Shown in pieces: positions 33,313 to 42,840 of a DNA stretch of 64,000 bases. Position 1 is the stretch's first letter. The number at the start of each line of letters is the position of its first letter. A model generated the notes under the pieces. The model was not told where the DNA came from and did no database searches. It was given only the letters and a program-made list of their open reading frames with translations. The translations under genes were made by a program, and so were the position numbers. The stretch comes from an uncultured Lachnospiraceae bacterium (GTDB lineage Bacteria; Bacillota; Clostridia; Lachnospirales; Lachnospiraceae): NCBI GenBank assembly GCA_910578555.1, contig CAJTPS010000011.1:1-64000 (forward strand). The letters are read 5' to 3'.

Positions 33313-35403
33313 ATGGCAAAGTATTTGGTAATCGTGGAGTCACCGGCGAAGGTGAAGACCATCAAGAAGTTCCTGGGTGCAAATTATGAAGTTGCTGCCA
33401 GTAACGGGCATGTGCGGGATCTGCCCCGCAGTGTGCTGGGAATCGACGTAGATCATGATTTTGAACCCAAGTATATTACAATCAGGGGGAAAGGGGATAT
33501 TCTGGCGAATCTTCGCAAAGAAGTCAAGAAAGCCGAGAAAGTATATCTCGCCACTGACCCCGACCGCGAGGGGGAGGCTATTTCATGGCACCTGCTTGCG
33601 GCGCTTAAGTTAGAAAATAAGAAGGTATACCGTATCACTTTTAATGAGATCACGAAGACGGCAGTCAAGGAATCCCTGAAACATGCCAGAGAGATCAACA
33701 TGGATCTGGTGGATGCACAGCAGGCACGACGATGTCTGGACCGTATGGTGGGCTATAAGATATCCCCGGTTCTGTGGGCGAAGGTCAAGAGAGGCTTAAG
33801 CGCGGGGCGCGTGCAGTCGGTGGCGCTTCGGATCATCTGCGACAGGGAGGATGAGATCAATGCTTTTATTCCGGAAGAGTATTGGACGCTGGACGCTGCC
33901 TTTGCGATTGCAGGCGAGAAGAAGCCTCTGACAGCCAAATATTACGGTACGGTTGACGAGAAGAAGACGATTGCCTCGAAAGAGGAACTGGAAGCGGTCA
34001 AGAAGGAACTGGAACATGCGGTGTATCACGTGTCTTCCGTGAAGAACGGAGAGAGGGTAAAGAAAGCGCCGCTGCCCTTTACCACTTCCACCTTACAGCA
34101 GGAGGCAAGCAAAGTACTGAACTTTTCGACCCAGAAAACGATGCGGCTGGCGCAGCAACTCTATGAGGGTATCGATATCAAGGGAAACGGTACGGTGGGT
34201 ATTATCACTTATCTGCGTACGGATTCCACCAGAGTGTCCGCAGAGGCGGAAGCTGCCGCGAAGGAGTTTATCTCCGGACGGTACGGCGCCGCGTATGCTG
34301 CGGGCACCGAGCAGGAGCAGAGCAGTAAACAGAAGATTCAGGATGCCCACGAAGCGATCAGACCGACGGATATCGGCAGGACGCCGCTTGAACTCAAGGA
34401 GTCTCTGTCCAGGGATCAGTTCAGGCTTTACCAGCTGATCTGGAAACGTTTTGTGGCAAGCCGCATGGCGTCTGCAGTCTATGAGACGACGTCGGTGAAG
34501 ATCGATGCGGCGGGACACCGGTTTACCGTGGCGGCGTCGAAGGTGAAGTTTGACGGTTTCATGAGCGTATACACCGAGGATGATGAGAAAGAAGAAAATA
34601 ATACACTGATGCAGGGGATAACAGGTGATACGAAATTGTCCCTGACAGGACTGGAAGAGAAGCAGCACTTCACGCAGCCGGCGCCGCATTACACGGAGGC
34701 GTCTCTCGTGCGGGCGATGGAGGAACTGGGGATCGGACGTCCCAGTACCTATGCCCCTACGATTACGACGATTCTCGCCAGACGCTACATTGTTAAAGAG
34801 AACAAGAATCTCTATGTGACCGAGCTGGGCGAAGTGGTAAACAATATGATGAAGGAAGCATTTCCCTCCATTGTGGACGTGAATTTTACCGCTACAATGG
34901 AAGCACTTTTAGACGGCGTGGAAGAGGGGAGCGTGAAGTGGAAGACGGTGGTGGCCAATTTCTATCCGGACCTGGCGGAAGCAGTGGATAAGGCCGAGAA
35001 GGAACTGGATGAAGTCGAGATCGCCGATGAGCTCTCTGACGAGTTCTGTGATCTGTGCGGCAGGCAGATGGTGATCAAGTACGGCCCGCACGGCAGGTTT
35101 CTGGCGTGTCCCGGATTCCCGGAATGCCGTAATACGAAACCGTATTTTGAGAAGATTGGCGTGGCGTGTCCGAAGTGCGGTAAGGATATTGTCCTGAAGA
35201 AGACGAAGAAGGGCAGGAAATATTACGGGTGCATAGACAATCCGGAATGTGATTTCATGGTGTGGCAGAAGCCTGTGGATGACAGATGTGACCGCTGCGG
35301 CTCTATATTACTGCAGAAGGGAAACAAGCTGGTATGCTCTGACGAGAACTGCGGATTCATCAAGGACGTACCGAAGGCGGAAGAACAGCAGGCGGAAGTA
35401 TAG
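33313..35403 (+). CDS. topA: DNA topoisomerase I
   Basis: This 696-residue type IA topoisomerase relaxes negative supercoils. The Toprim domain opens YLVIVESPAKVKTIKKFLG and has D82-x-D84-R-E-G-E for Mg binding. The catalytic tyrosine is Y300 in TYLRTDSTR. Three C-terminal zinc ribbons are visible: CDLCGRQM with CPGFPEC, CPKCGKD with CIDNPEC, and CDRCGS with CSDENC. It has its own promoter. A near-perfect palindrome of 18 bases follows the stop (35408-35425). In Bacillus, topA and codY are separated by trmFO, xerC and hslVU; here they are adjacent. Confidence 0.98.
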   Translation: MAKYLVIVESPAKVKTIKKFLGANYEVAASNGHVRDLPRSVLGIDVDHDFEPKYITIRGKGDILANLRKEVKKAEKVYLATDPDREGEAISWHLLAALKLENKKVYRITFNEITKTAVKESLKHAREINMDLVDAQQARRCLDRMVGYKISPVLWAKVKRGLSAGRVQSVALRIICDREDEINAFIPEEYWTLDAAFAIAGEKKPLTAKYYGTVDEKKTIASKEELEAVKKELEHAVYHVSSVKNGERVKKAPLPFTTSTLQQEASKVLNFSTQKTMRLAQQLYEGIDIKGNGTVGIITYLRTDSTRVSAEAEAAAKEFISGRYGAAYAAGTEQEQSSKQKIQDAHEAIRPTDIGRTPLELKESLSRDQFRLYQLIWKRFVASRMASAVYETTSVKIDAAGHRFTVAASKVKFDGFMSVYTEDDEKEENNTLMQGITGDTKLSLTGLEEKQHFTQPAPHYTEASLVRAMEELGIGRPSTYAPTITTILARRYIVKENKNLYVTELGEVVNNMMKEAFPSIVDVNFTATMEALLDGVEEGSVKWKTVVANFYPDLAEAVDKAEKELDEVEIADELSDEFCDLCGRQMVIKYGPHGRFLACPGFPECRNTKPYFEKIGVACPKCGKDIVLKKTKKGRKYYGCIDNPECDFMVWQKPVDDRCDRCGSILLQKGNKLVCSDENCGFIKDVPKAEEQQAEV

Positions 35404-35456
35404 CAGACGGACGGATATCCATCCGGTACAGGCGCTTCGGTCAAAGGAGTATACGG

Positions 35457-35471
35457 AAACGTCAGAAAATT
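35457..35471 (+). promoter_or_regulatory. Candidate CodY box upstream of codY
   Basis: AAACGTCAGAAAATT matches the CodY consensus AATTTTCWGAAAATT at 12 of 15 positions. It lies about 55 bases upstream of the codY -35 box, so autoregulation is possible. Matches of this quality occur by chance in AT-rich DNA. Confidence 0.4.
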
Positions 35472-35525
35472 TAAAACAGAGATATAAAATTGTGGACAAA
35501 CTGAACAAAATGTATTGAAAATACA

Positions 35526-35554
35526 TTGATAATGCTCAAATGTTATGATAAAAT
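35526..35554 (+). promoter_or_regulatory. Promoter of codY
   Basis: TTGATA (35526-35531) and TAAAAT (35549-35554) are spaced by 17 bases, with TG at 35546-35547 forming an extended -10. Transcription would begin near 35561. Confidence 0.75.
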
Positions 35555-35605
35555 CAAGTTGTGAACCTACAAATTTACAACAGCTTACAGGTAAGGAGTA
35601 AGAGT

Positions 35606-36391
35606 ATGAGCAGCGTTCAGTTGTTAGATAAAACCAGAAAAATCGGAAAGCTCCTGCATAATAATAATTCGGGCAAGGTTGTTTTCAACGATATCTGTGA
35701 TGTACTCAAAGAAATACTGATCTCCAATGTACTGGTGATCAGCAGGAAGGGTAAGGTACTCGGTGTCGGTGATCTGGACAGCGTGGAATCTATTACGGAG
35801 TTGATCGTGGATCATGTGGGAGGATTTATAGACCCCATGTTGAACGAGAGGCTTTTGGCGGTACTGTCCACGAAGGAGAATGTCAATCTGGAGACGCTGG
35901 GCTTTGAGAGCATTGATACGAAGAAATTCCGTGCAGTGATCACGCCGATCGAAATATCGGGGGAGAGACTGGGAACACTTTTTCTGTATAAATGCAATGA
36001 GCAGTATGACATCGACGATATTATTTTGTGTGAGTACGGTACTACGGTAGTAGGACTCGAGATGCTTCGCGCGGTGAGCGAGGAGAGCGCCGAGGAAAGC
36101 CGTAAAATCGCGGTGGTAAAATCGGCGATCAGCACGCTTTCTTTCTCGGAGATGGAAGCGATCACACATATATTCGATGAACTGGGCGGCATGGAAGGAA
36201 TTCTGGTCGCCAGCAAGATTGCAGACAAGGTGGGAATTACCCGTTCCGTGATCGTCAATGCGCTGCGCAAGTTTGAGAGCGCCGGCGTGATTGAATCCCG
36301 CTCATCGGGGATGAAGGGCACCTATATCAAAGTACTGAATGATGTGGTCTTTGAAGAGGTGGAGCGGTTGAAGGAACAGGGCAGATATTAG
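35606..36391 (+). CDS. codY: GTP-sensing pleiotropic transcriptional repressor CodY
   Basis: The protein has 261 residues, the family length. The N-terminal GAF-type domain senses branched-chain amino acids; the winged-helix domain near the C-terminus contains ASKIADKVGITRSVIVNALR, the CodY recognition helix region. With GTP and isoleucine bound, CodY represses nutrient-scavenging genes, and in several Firmicutes also motility, competence and sporulation genes, all represented in this window. ATG 35606 follows AAGGAG by 7 bases; the frame extends to 35561, which coincides with the expected transcription start. The order codY then flgB is the ancestral Firmicutes arrangement. Confidence 0.97.
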   Translation: MSSVQLLDKTRKIGKLLHNNNSGKVVFNDICDVLKEILISNVLVISRKGKVLGVGDLDSVESITELIVDHVGGFIDPMLNERLLAVLSTKENVNLETLGFESIDTKKFRAVITPIEISGERLGTLFLYKCNEQYDIDDIILCEYGTTVVGLEMLRAVSEESAEESRKIAVVKSAISTLSFSEMEAITHIFDELGGMEGILVASKIADKVGITRSVIVNALRKFESAGVIESRSSGMKGTYIKVLNDVVFEEVERLKEQGRY

Positions 36392-36400
36392 GAGAATGGT

Positions 36401-36446
36401 AAAAGGATTTACCCGAAGACAGGAGTCAGACGGTGGATCCTTTTTT
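36401..36446 (+). terminator. Terminator between codY and the flagellar genes
   Basis: AAAAGGAT (36401-36408) pairs with ATCCTTTT (36437-36444), extended inward by a small ACCCG/CGGT helix, and ends in six T residues (36441-36446). A second small hairpin GGTAAA/TTTACC (36398-36413) overlaps its 5' arm. Confidence 0.7.
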
Positions 36447-36550
36447 ATTTCACAGAAAAGGTGCGCACTTTTGTTCTGGTATAGGAAATATGTCCTATGC
36501 ATCGAAAAGACCACGCGTAGAATGCTCTTTCGTTCGTGTCATGAAATTGG

Positions 36551-36565
36551 GAATTTGTGAAAATG
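36551..36565 (+). promoter_or_regulatory. Weak CodY-box-like site at the flgB promoter
   Basis: GAATTTGTGAAAATG matches the CodY consensus at 11 of 15 positions and ends 12 bases before the flgB -35 box. CodY binds the fla/che promoter region in Bacillus subtilis, which makes the position notable; the match itself is weak. Confidence 0.3.
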
Positions 36566-36577
36566 AATCGAAAAACC

Positions 36578-36605
36578 TTGTAATTTTTCATAATTTCTTT
36601 ATAAT
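36578..36605 (+). promoter_or_regulatory. Promoter of the flgB flagellar unit
   Basis: TTGTAA (36578-36583) and a perfect TATAAT (36600-36605), spacer 16. This SigA-type promoter precedes flgB by about 30 bases from the likely start of transcription. No SigD-type element was seen. Confidence 0.7.
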
Positions 36606-36642
36606 GGAATATGGATTCTATTAATGTGGGAGGAGTATGATT

Positions 36643-37041
36643 ATGAGTACCCTAGTAAATACCAATGTATTTGATTATGTCAATGTACTGGACAAGGCGG
36701 CGGATGCGGCATGGCTTCGCAATGATGCCATTTCTAATAATATTGCCAATGCCGATACACCCGGTTATAAGAGACAGGATGTGAACTTCGAGACGCAGTT
36801 AGCCAAGGCGCTTCGCAGTTCCAGATACCGGAGCATGGACGCTAAGGTGGCGGATGTGAAGATGAACCGCCTCAAACCGATTACATACACGGATTACGCA
36901 GGTTTTTCATATCGTATTGACGGCAATAATGTAGATCCCGATACGGAAGGGGTATATCTTGCCAAGAATCAGATCTATTATCAGGGTCTGGAACTGTCGA
37001 TCGACCAGGAGTTCAAGAATCTCAAGGCGGTTATGAAGTAG
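36643..37041 (+). CDS. flgB: Flagellar basal body rod protein FlgB
   Basis: The 132-residue proximal rod subunit has the family's NNIANADTPGYKR motif and a C-terminal helix (LELSIDQEFKNLKAVMK) used in rod stacking. Exported by the flagellar type III system without a cleaved signal. ATG 36643 is chosen over ATG 36637 because GGGAGGAG (36628-36635) would abut the latter. It starts the early flagellar operon, followed by flgC and fliE, the usual rod-MS ring order. Confidence 0.95.
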   Translation: MSTLVNTNVFDYVNVLDKAADAAWLRNDAISNNIANADTPGYKRQDVNFETQLAKALRSSRYRSMDAKVADVKMNRLKPITYTDYAGFSYRIDGNNVDPDTEGVYLAKNQIYYQGLELSIDQEFKNLKAVMK

Positions 37042-37065
37042 GTCAGGTGAGAAGGAGACGAGATT

Positions 37066-37512
37066 ATGGGAATGTTTACGGCTTTTGATATCAACGCAAC
37101 CGGTATGACTGCGGAACGGTTCCGCATGGATACGATTGCACAGAATATTGCAAATGCGAATACGACTCGAACTGAGGATGGCAGTCCGTATCGCAGAAAG
37201 GTAGTAGTGTTTGAGGAGAAGAATTCCCAGACACCGTTCAGACAAGTGCTGAATCGTGCTACGGACCGTTATTCAGGTACGGGCGTTAAGGTGACGGGAG
37301 TTTATGAAGATAAATGGACGGAGGGTAACATTGTGTACGATCCGTCGCATCCGGATGCGGATGAGAACGGGTATGTACATTATCCGAATGTGAGCACGAT
37401 CACGGAGATGACGAACTTGATTGACGCCAGCCGTGCTTATCAGGCCAATGCTACAGCGCTTGACGCCAGCAAGAATATTGCGACTACGGGATTGAATCTG
37501 CTTAACAGCTGA
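37066..37512 (+). CDS. flgC: Flagellar basal body rod protein FlgC
   Basis: This 148-residue rod protein has the N-terminal motif QNIANANTTRTEDGSPYRRK and the C-terminal TNLIDASRAYQANATALDASK, both typical for FlgC. It assembles onto FlgB in the proximal rod. The start follows GAAGGAGACG. The 70-base gap to fliE contains no gene. Confidence 0.95.
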   Translation: MGMFTAFDINATGMTAERFRMDTIAQNIANANTTRTEDGSPYRRKVVVFEEKNSQTPFRQVLNRATDRYSGTGVKVTGVYEDKWTEGNIVYDPSHPDADENGYVHYPNVSTITEMTNLIDASRAYQANATALDASKNIATTGLNLLNS

Positions 37513-37603
37513 TGAGACGCCGACGGGAAACGGGAAAGGCGCCCGTGAAGCGTCTTATATAGGGTGAATATAAATCTGAAAGGGTTTGTGTGGAGGGAAA
37601 GAC

Positions 37604-37930
37604 ATGGCTTTAGATATTACAGAACTTTACAATGTGTCTTCGGGAGCGATTAAGGAGGCTGCGAAGACGGCGGCGACGAATAAGCCTGAGTCATATGCGG
37701 ATCAGGGCTTTGACAATCTGTTACATACGGCAATCGACAATCTGGTTACGACGAATAACTATCTGTCGGATGCGGAGAACGAGAAAATCAAATGGGCGCT
37801 CGGGGAGACCGAGAATACACATGACTTAAGTATTGCCCTGCAGAAGGCATCTACAGCTCTGCAGTATACAGTTGCGATCAGAGACAGACTTTTGGACGCA
37901 TATAAAGAACTTATAAATATGCAGATCTAG
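37604..37930 (+). CDS. fliE: Flagellar hook-basal body complex protein FliE
   Basis: The 108-residue FliE adapter joins the MS ring to the rod. HDLSIALQKASTALQYTVAIRD is the conserved C-terminal helix region. ATG 37604 follows GGAGGG by 6 bases; an in-frame ATG at 37586 lacks a ribosome site. The N-terminal third is poorly conserved, as normal in this family. Confidence 0.93.
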   Translation: MALDITELYNVSSGAIKEAAKTAATNKPESYADQGFDNLLHTAIDNLVTTNNYLSDAENEKIKWALGETENTHDLSIALQKASTALQYTVAIRDRLLDAYKELINMQI

Positions 37931-38011
37931 TGTCTATGGGAGCAGACTGCCGGATAAACGCGGAACAGCGCGAATAAGGGGATAAGGGAAACTGAAGGAG
38001 AATGAGTTGCT

Positions 38012-39622
38012 GTGGATAAATTGTTAGAGAAGTTAAAAGAATTGGGAAGCAGGCTGCTGGAATGGTGGAATCGTTTTACGGCTAAACAGAAGACGCTGAT
38101 TGTGAGCGGAATTGCCATTGTGATTATTGCGATTGTGTTTGTCGTATCCATGTTGACACAGCCTCAGTACGTGCTTTTGCGGGAGTGTGAAAGTACGAAG
38201 GAAGCGGCGGAAGTGAGGGACCTGCTGGAAGGCGAGGAAATGACTTTCGAAGTTTCCGATGACGGACTTGTGATAAAGATACTCAAGGAACAGCTGTCCG
38301 ATGCGAATCTGCTTCTGGGTGCCAATAATATCAAGGCTGCAGGATACGGGATTGAGAATGTCACGGACGGAAGTTTCTCCACGACGGAATCGGATAAACA
38401 AAAGAAATATTTGAAATATCTGGAAGACTCTCTGGAAAATGATTTTCTTGCCAAATTTTCGGTAGTGAAGAGCGCAAGCGTGCAACTCAACATTCCGGAG
38501 AATGATGGAACACTGCTGGCCAGAGAGGAAGAATCTTTTGCGACGGTCGTCCTGGAATTAAAAGACGATTTCAGCCCGGAAAACGCTGCATATCTGGCGC
38601 GTGCGATTGCGACGGCAATCGGTAATGAGACGACGAACAACATCGTGATTATGGACACCGAAAGCAATATGCTCTTCACCGGGGACGATAATTATACCGT
38701 GTCCGGCACTGCGAATGCGCAGCTTTCTGTCAAGGCAGAAGCGGAGAGACAGATGATCAATGAGGTCCGCAAGGTGCTGCTCGGCACGAAGGAATATGAT
38801 AATGTGGAGGTGGCGACCAATCTTGTGCTGGATTTCTCCACTACCGAGAGAACGAATCATAATTATTCCGCACCGGACGGACGGACGGAGGGTATGGTTG
38901 CCCATGAAGATATCTTTAATTCGGAAAATACAAGCAATGTAGGCGGAATCCCCGGTACGGATTCCAATGATGATGACACTACATATGTGCTGGATGATAA
39001 TGGTAATTCATCCTCCACACAGTCTGAGGAATCACGTGATTATCTGCCGAATGAGGAGATTGTCAAGACTACGACACCGGCCGGCCTGATCGATTACACC
39101 CAGTCTTCAATGACGGCTTCGCTGATTAAATACAATATTATCAGAGAAGAAGATGCGCGGACACAGGGGGAACTGGATGGCGTTACCTGGGAAGAATACA
39201 AGCTGGCTCATGCGGAGCGTAGTAAAATAGATGTGGAAGAAGACTTTTATGCGGCGGTGGCAAATGCTACCGGTATTTCGGCGGACAGAATTTCGCTTGT
39301 GGCTTACAGCGAGAACCTGTTCTTTGACGCCGAGGGCTCTAATATTACGGCAACGGATATCATGCAGATCGTTCTGATTGTTGTGATTCTGGCGCTCCTT
39401 GCATTTGTGGTGCTCAGAAGCATGCGTGGCGAGAAGCACGAGGACGAAGAGGAAGAACTGGCGGTGGAGACGCTTTTACAGTCTACTCCCGAAACACCCT
39501 TAGCGGATATCTCGCTTGAGAATGAGTCAGAGGAGAGAAGGCTGATTAATAAATTTGTGGAAGAGAATCCGGAGGCGGCGGCGAATTTGCTTCGCAACTG
39601 GCTGAACGAAGACTGGGGGTAA
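38012..39622 (+). CDS. fliF: Flagellar MS-ring protein FliF
   Basis: This 536-residue membrane protein forms the MS ring. Membrane helices are near 30-50 (TLIVSGIAIVIIAIVFVVSM) and 445-465 (IMQIVLIVVILALLAFVVL), with two ring-building motifs between and an acidic C-terminal tail that binds FliG (EENPEAAANLLRNWL). The start is GTG at 38012 with AAGGAG 11 bases upstream; no in-frame ATG is close. A disordered acidic loop lies at about 310-340. fliG begins 5 bases after the stop. Confidence 0.95.
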   Translation: MDKLLEKLKELGSRLLEWWNRFTAKQKTLIVSGIAIVIIAIVFVVSMLTQPQYVLLRECESTKEAAEVRDLLEGEEMTFEVSDDGLVIKILKEQLSDANLLLGANNIKAAGYGIENVTDGSFSTTESDKQKKYLKYLEDSLENDFLAKFSVVKSASVQLNIPENDGTLLAREEESFATVVLELKDDFSPENAAYLARAIATAIGNETTNNIVIMDTESNMLFTGDDNYTVSGTANAQLSVKAEAERQMINEVRKVLLGTKEYDNVEVATNLVLDFSTTERTNHNYSAPDGRTEGMVAHEDIFNSENTSNVGGIPGTDSNDDDTTYVLDDNGNSSSTQSEESRDYLPNEEIVKTTTPAGLIDYTQSSMTASLIKYNIIREEDARTQGELDGVTWEEYKLAHAERSKIDVEEDFYAAVANATGISADRISLVAYSENLFFDAEGSNITATDIMQIVLIVVILALLAFVVLRSMRGEKHEDEEEELAVETLLQSTPETPLADISLENESEERRLINKFVEENPEAAANLLRNWLNEDWG

Positions 39623-39627
39623 TATAA

Positions 39628-40644
39628 ATGGCGAAGGCTGAGGAAAAGCTGACCGGAGGCGTCCAGAAAGCGGCAGTTTTATTGATCGCTCTGGGACCGG
39701 AGAAATCGGCATCGATTTTTAAGCACTTAAAAGAGGAAGAAGTAGAAGAGCTGACGCTGGAGATTGCAAATACCAGAAACATCACACCGCAGATGAAGGA
39801 TGAGGTAATCAGCGAGTTTTATCAGATCTGTCTGGCACAGCAGTATATTGCAGAGGGCGGTATCAATTATGCGAAGGAGCTGCTGGAGAAGTCGTTTGGT
39901 TCCGACAGGGCGATGGATGTAATCGGCAAACTGACGGCATCCTTGCAGGTAAAACCGTTCGAGTTTGTGAGAAAAACAGATGCAACGCAGCTGCTTAACT
40001 TTATTCAGGATGAGCATCCGCAGACAATTGCGCTTATTCTGTCTTACTTATCGGCGGCGCAGTCCGCGCTTATTTTATCCGCGCTTCCGCCGGACAGACA
40101 GGCGGATGTGGCGAAGCGTATTGCAGTCATGGACAGAACCAGCCCGGATGTAATCAAGGAAGTGGAGAAAGTGTTGGAGTCAAAGGTGGCATCTTTAGTC
40201 AATCAGGACTATACGGTTATCGGCGGTGTGGATGCAGTCGTAGAGATTTTGAATACGGTAGACCGCGGTACAGAGAAACATATTATGGAGACATTGGAGA
40301 TCGAAGAGCCGGAACTGGCGGACGAGATCAGGAAGAAGATGTTCGTCTTCGAGGATATCCTGCTTCTGGACGACAGAGCAATCCAGCGTGTGCTGCGTGA
40401 TGTGGATAACGGTGATCTGGCGATCGCTCTTAAGGGATCTAATGAGGAAGTACAGAACGCGATCTTTAATAACATGTCCAAGCGTCTGAGCGCTATGATC
40501 AAGGAGGATATGGAATTTATGGGTCCTGTGCGTATGAAGGATGTAGAGGAAGCACAGCAGAAGATCGTAAATATTATCAGAAAACTGGAAGACTCCGCAG
40601 AAATTGTTATCTCCAGAGGTGGAGGTGACGAGATCATTGTCTAG
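39628..40644 (+). CDS. fliG: Flagellar motor switch protein FliG
   Basis: The 338-residue switch protein has the N-terminal FliF-binding domain (KAAVLLIALGPEKSASIFKHL), the middle domain with HPQTIALILSYL, and the C-terminal torque helix region (EDILLLDDRAIQRVLRDVDN) that contacts MotA. Length and motif order are typical. Its last eight bases overlap the likely fliH TTG start. Confidence 0.97.
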   Translation: MAKAEEKLTGGVQKAAVLLIALGPEKSASIFKHLKEEEVEELTLEIANTRNITPQMKDEVISEFYQICLAQQYIAEGGINYAKELLEKSFGSDRAMDVIGKLTASLQVKPFEFVRKTDATQLLNFIQDEHPQTIALILSYLSAAQSALILSALPPDRQADVAKRIAVMDRTSPDVIKEVEKVLESKVASLVNQDYTVIGGVDAVVEILNTVDRGTEKHIMETLEIEEPELADEIRKKMFVFEDILLLDDRAIQRVLRDVDNGDLAIALKGSNEEVQNAIFNNMSKRLSAMIKEDMEFMGPVRMKDVEEAQQKIVNIIRKLEDSAEIVISRGGGDEIIV

Positions 40645-41533
40645 GAATTTGTATAAATCAGGCTGGGTCGTGGTATCCAGTGATGAAAAGTGTGTAATTG
40701 ACAGTAATTCCCGTCTGGAACGCAGGATCGAGGAACTGGAGGAACTCAGACGGGCAAGGATGAATGTGCAGACCGGTTACGGTGAAGAAGGAGAGGACGG
40801 GGAAGCGGAATTTGTGAGCGGACTCGGCGGAGAAGAGCTGGATGCACTTCTCGCGGATCAGGGAGCCGGCGCGGCAGGCAGTATTATCAAGGCGGGTGCG
40901 CCTCAGGAGAAAGGTCCCGATTTGGAAGAAGTCAAGGCGCAGGCACAGGCAATGCTTGATGATGCGCAGGCGCAGATCGATGAGATGCGTGCGGCGGCCG
41001 AACAGGAGATCGAGCGGCAGCGACGGCAGGCTGTGGAGGAAGGTAACAGACAGGGGTACGAAGTAGGGCATCAGCAGGGTATGGCAGAACTGGATGATAT
41101 CAGGCAGGCATTGCTTGACGAGAGACGCCAGATGCAAGAAGAATTTGACCGGATGATCGAGAATCTGGAGCCGAGATTCATCGATACGATCACGGAAGTG
41201 TACAGTCATATCTTCGGCATAGAACTGGCTGAAAACAGAGATATTCTTGTGCATTTGATTGATGCCACCTTAAGACAGGTGGAGAGCAGCAAGACCTTCA
41301 TTGTGCATGTTTCGCAGGAAGATTATCCGTTCGTCAATATGCAGAAGCAGGAACTCACGGAGACGGCGACTGCAGGCAAGGGCATTGTGGAGATTATTGA
41401 GGATATTGCGCTCGGACAGGGGGCATGTCTGATCGAGACAGACGGCGGAATCTTCGATTGTGGAATTGATACACAGCTGCAGGCGCTGAATAATAAATTA
41501 CGGGTGTTGTCTTTTGAAAAATCCAATGATTAA
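40637..41533 (+). CDS. fliH: Flagellar export ATPase regulator FliH
   Basis: This 298-residue FliH holds FliI and delivers it to the export gate. The body is a long coiled coil rich in Gln, Glu and Ala (about 105-170), followed by the conserved C-terminal region (GQGACLIETDGGIFDCGIDT). The TTG start at 40637 overlaps the end of fliG and has GGAGGTGA (40620-40627) upstream, giving the common opening LYKSGW. Longer frames begin inside fliG without a ribosome site. Its stop overlaps the fliI start by eight bases. Confidence 0.9.
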   Translation: MSRNLYKSGWVVVSSDEKCVIDSNSRLERRIEELEELRRARMNVQTGYGEEGEDGEAEFVSGLGGEELDALLADQGAGAAGSIIKAGAPQEKGPDLEEVKAQAQAMLDDAQAQIDEMRAAAEQEIERQRRQAVEEGNRQGYEVGHQQGMAELDDIRQALLDERRQMQEEFDRMIENLEPRFIDTITEVYSHIFGIELAENRDILVHLIDATLRQVESSKTFIVHVSQEDYPFVNMQKQELTETATAGKGIVEIIEDIALGQGACLIETDGGIFDCGIDTQLQALNNKLRVLSFEKSND

Positions 41534-42827
41534 TTTTCATAAATACAGCAAAATAGCGAACGATACGTTTTACAAGAAGATGGGACGTGTCGAGAATGTA
41601 GTCGGTCTGACGATAGAATCTGCCGGTCCGGAAGCAAGGCTGGGGGATCTGTGCAGAATACTGCCTATGGACGAGGAATATGAGCCGATCATGGCTGAGG
41701 TCGTCGGATTTAAGGAGCGGAAGACGCTGCTTATGCCATGCGGCAAGACGGACGGTATCGGACTCGGCTGCATCGTGGAAAATACGGGAGAGCCGCTTTC
41801 GGTGCCTGTGAGTGATGAACTGCTCGGCAAAGTACTGGACGGTCTCGGCAGGCTGGACGGCAAATATATGAACGGAACGCCCTACAGCGTGGAAGCCCAG
41901 CCGCCGGATGCCATGAGCAGGAAGATCATCGATGAAGTGCTGCCTCTGGGGGTCAAGGCGATCGATGGTCTCATGACGGTGGGTAAGGGTCAGCGTATCG
42001 GCATCTTTGCGGGTTCCGGTGTGGGTAAATCTACGCTGATGGGTATGTTTGCGCGCAATACAAAAGCGGATATTAACGTGATCGCACTGATCGGCGAGCG
42101 AGGCAGAGAAGTGCGTGAGTTTATAGAACGTGATCTGGGCAAGGAAGGTATGAAGCGTTCCGTGGTGGTGGTTGCCACTTCCGATAAGGCGGCGCTGGAG
42201 AGAAACAAGGCGGCCAAGACAGCTACTGCTATTGCGGAATATTTCAGGGATCAGGGCCGGGATGTGCTGCTGATGATGGATTCCTTGACGCGTTTTTCCA
42301 TGGCACAGAGGGAAATCGGTCTGGCCAGCGGGGAACCGCCGGTGTCCAGAGGATATCCGCCCAGTGTCTACTCGGAGATGCCTAAGCTTCTTGAGAGAGC
42401 TGGGTGTGCCGCGAAGGGTTCCATTACCGGTCTTTATACGGTGCTGGTGGACGGCGATGACATGAATGAGCCGATCACCGATACGGCGAGAAGTATTCTG
42501 GACGGTCATATTATGCTGAACCGCAAACTTGCGCATCAGAATCATTATCCGGCGATTGATGTGCTGCAGAGCATCTCGCGCTGCATGTCGCAGATCGTGA
42601 ATAAAGAACATAAGGTACTGGCTGGAAAGCTTAAGAATGTGCTGGCGACTTACAATGAGGCGGAGGATCTGATCAACATCGGCGCGTATAAGAGCGGCAG
42701 CAATCCAAAGATCGACTATGCGATTGCAAAGATCGATGCCGTAAATGAATTCCTTCTGCAGGATGTAAATGATAAGTTTGATTATGAGCAGGCGGTAGAT
42801 ATGTTAAGGGAGCTCTTTGCGGATTGA
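41526..42827 (+). CDS. fliI: Flagellum-specific ATP synthase-like ATPase FliI
   Basis: The 433-residue F1-beta-like ATPase energises substrate unfolding at the export apparatus. Walker A AGSGVGKST is at 162-170, Walker B DVLLMMDSLTRFSMAQREIGL follows, and GEPPVSRGYPPSVYSEMP is the family signature. The ATG at 41526 sits inside the fliH end, implying coupled translation; a TTG at 41514 in the same frame is the alternative and neither has a strong ribosome site. Confidence 0.96.
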   Translation: MINFHKYSKIANDTFYKKMGRVENVVGLTIESAGPEARLGDLCRILPMDEEYEPIMAEVVGFKERKTLLMPCGKTDGIGLGCIVENTGEPLSVPVSDELLGKVLDGLGRLDGKYMNGTPYSVEAQPPDAMSRKIIDEVLPLGVKAIDGLMTVGKGQRIGIFAGSGVGKSTLMGMFARNTKADINVIALIGERGREVREFIERDLGKEGMKRSVVVVATSDKAALERNKAAKTATAIAEYFRDQGRDVLLMMDSLTRFSMAQREIGLASGEPPVSRGYPPSVYSEMPKLLERAGCAAKGSITGLYTVLVDGDDMNEPITDTARSILDGHIMLNRKLAHQNHYPAIDVLQSISRCMSQIVNKEHKVLAGKLKNVLATYNEAEDLINIGAYKSGSNPKIDYAIAKIDAVNEFLLQDVNDKFDYEQAVDMLRELFAD

Positions 42828-42840
42828 GGGGTGACCGGTC

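Noticed and set aside
36433..36624. Small plus-strand frame between codY and flgB
   Set aside because: It overlaps the codY terminator and contains the flgB promoter; no ribosome site or conserved pattern.
41394..42611. Open frame of 405 codons on the minus strand across fliI
   Set aside because: Antisense to a highly conserved ATPase; composition (His, Arg, Leu, Phe) is that of a shadow frame.
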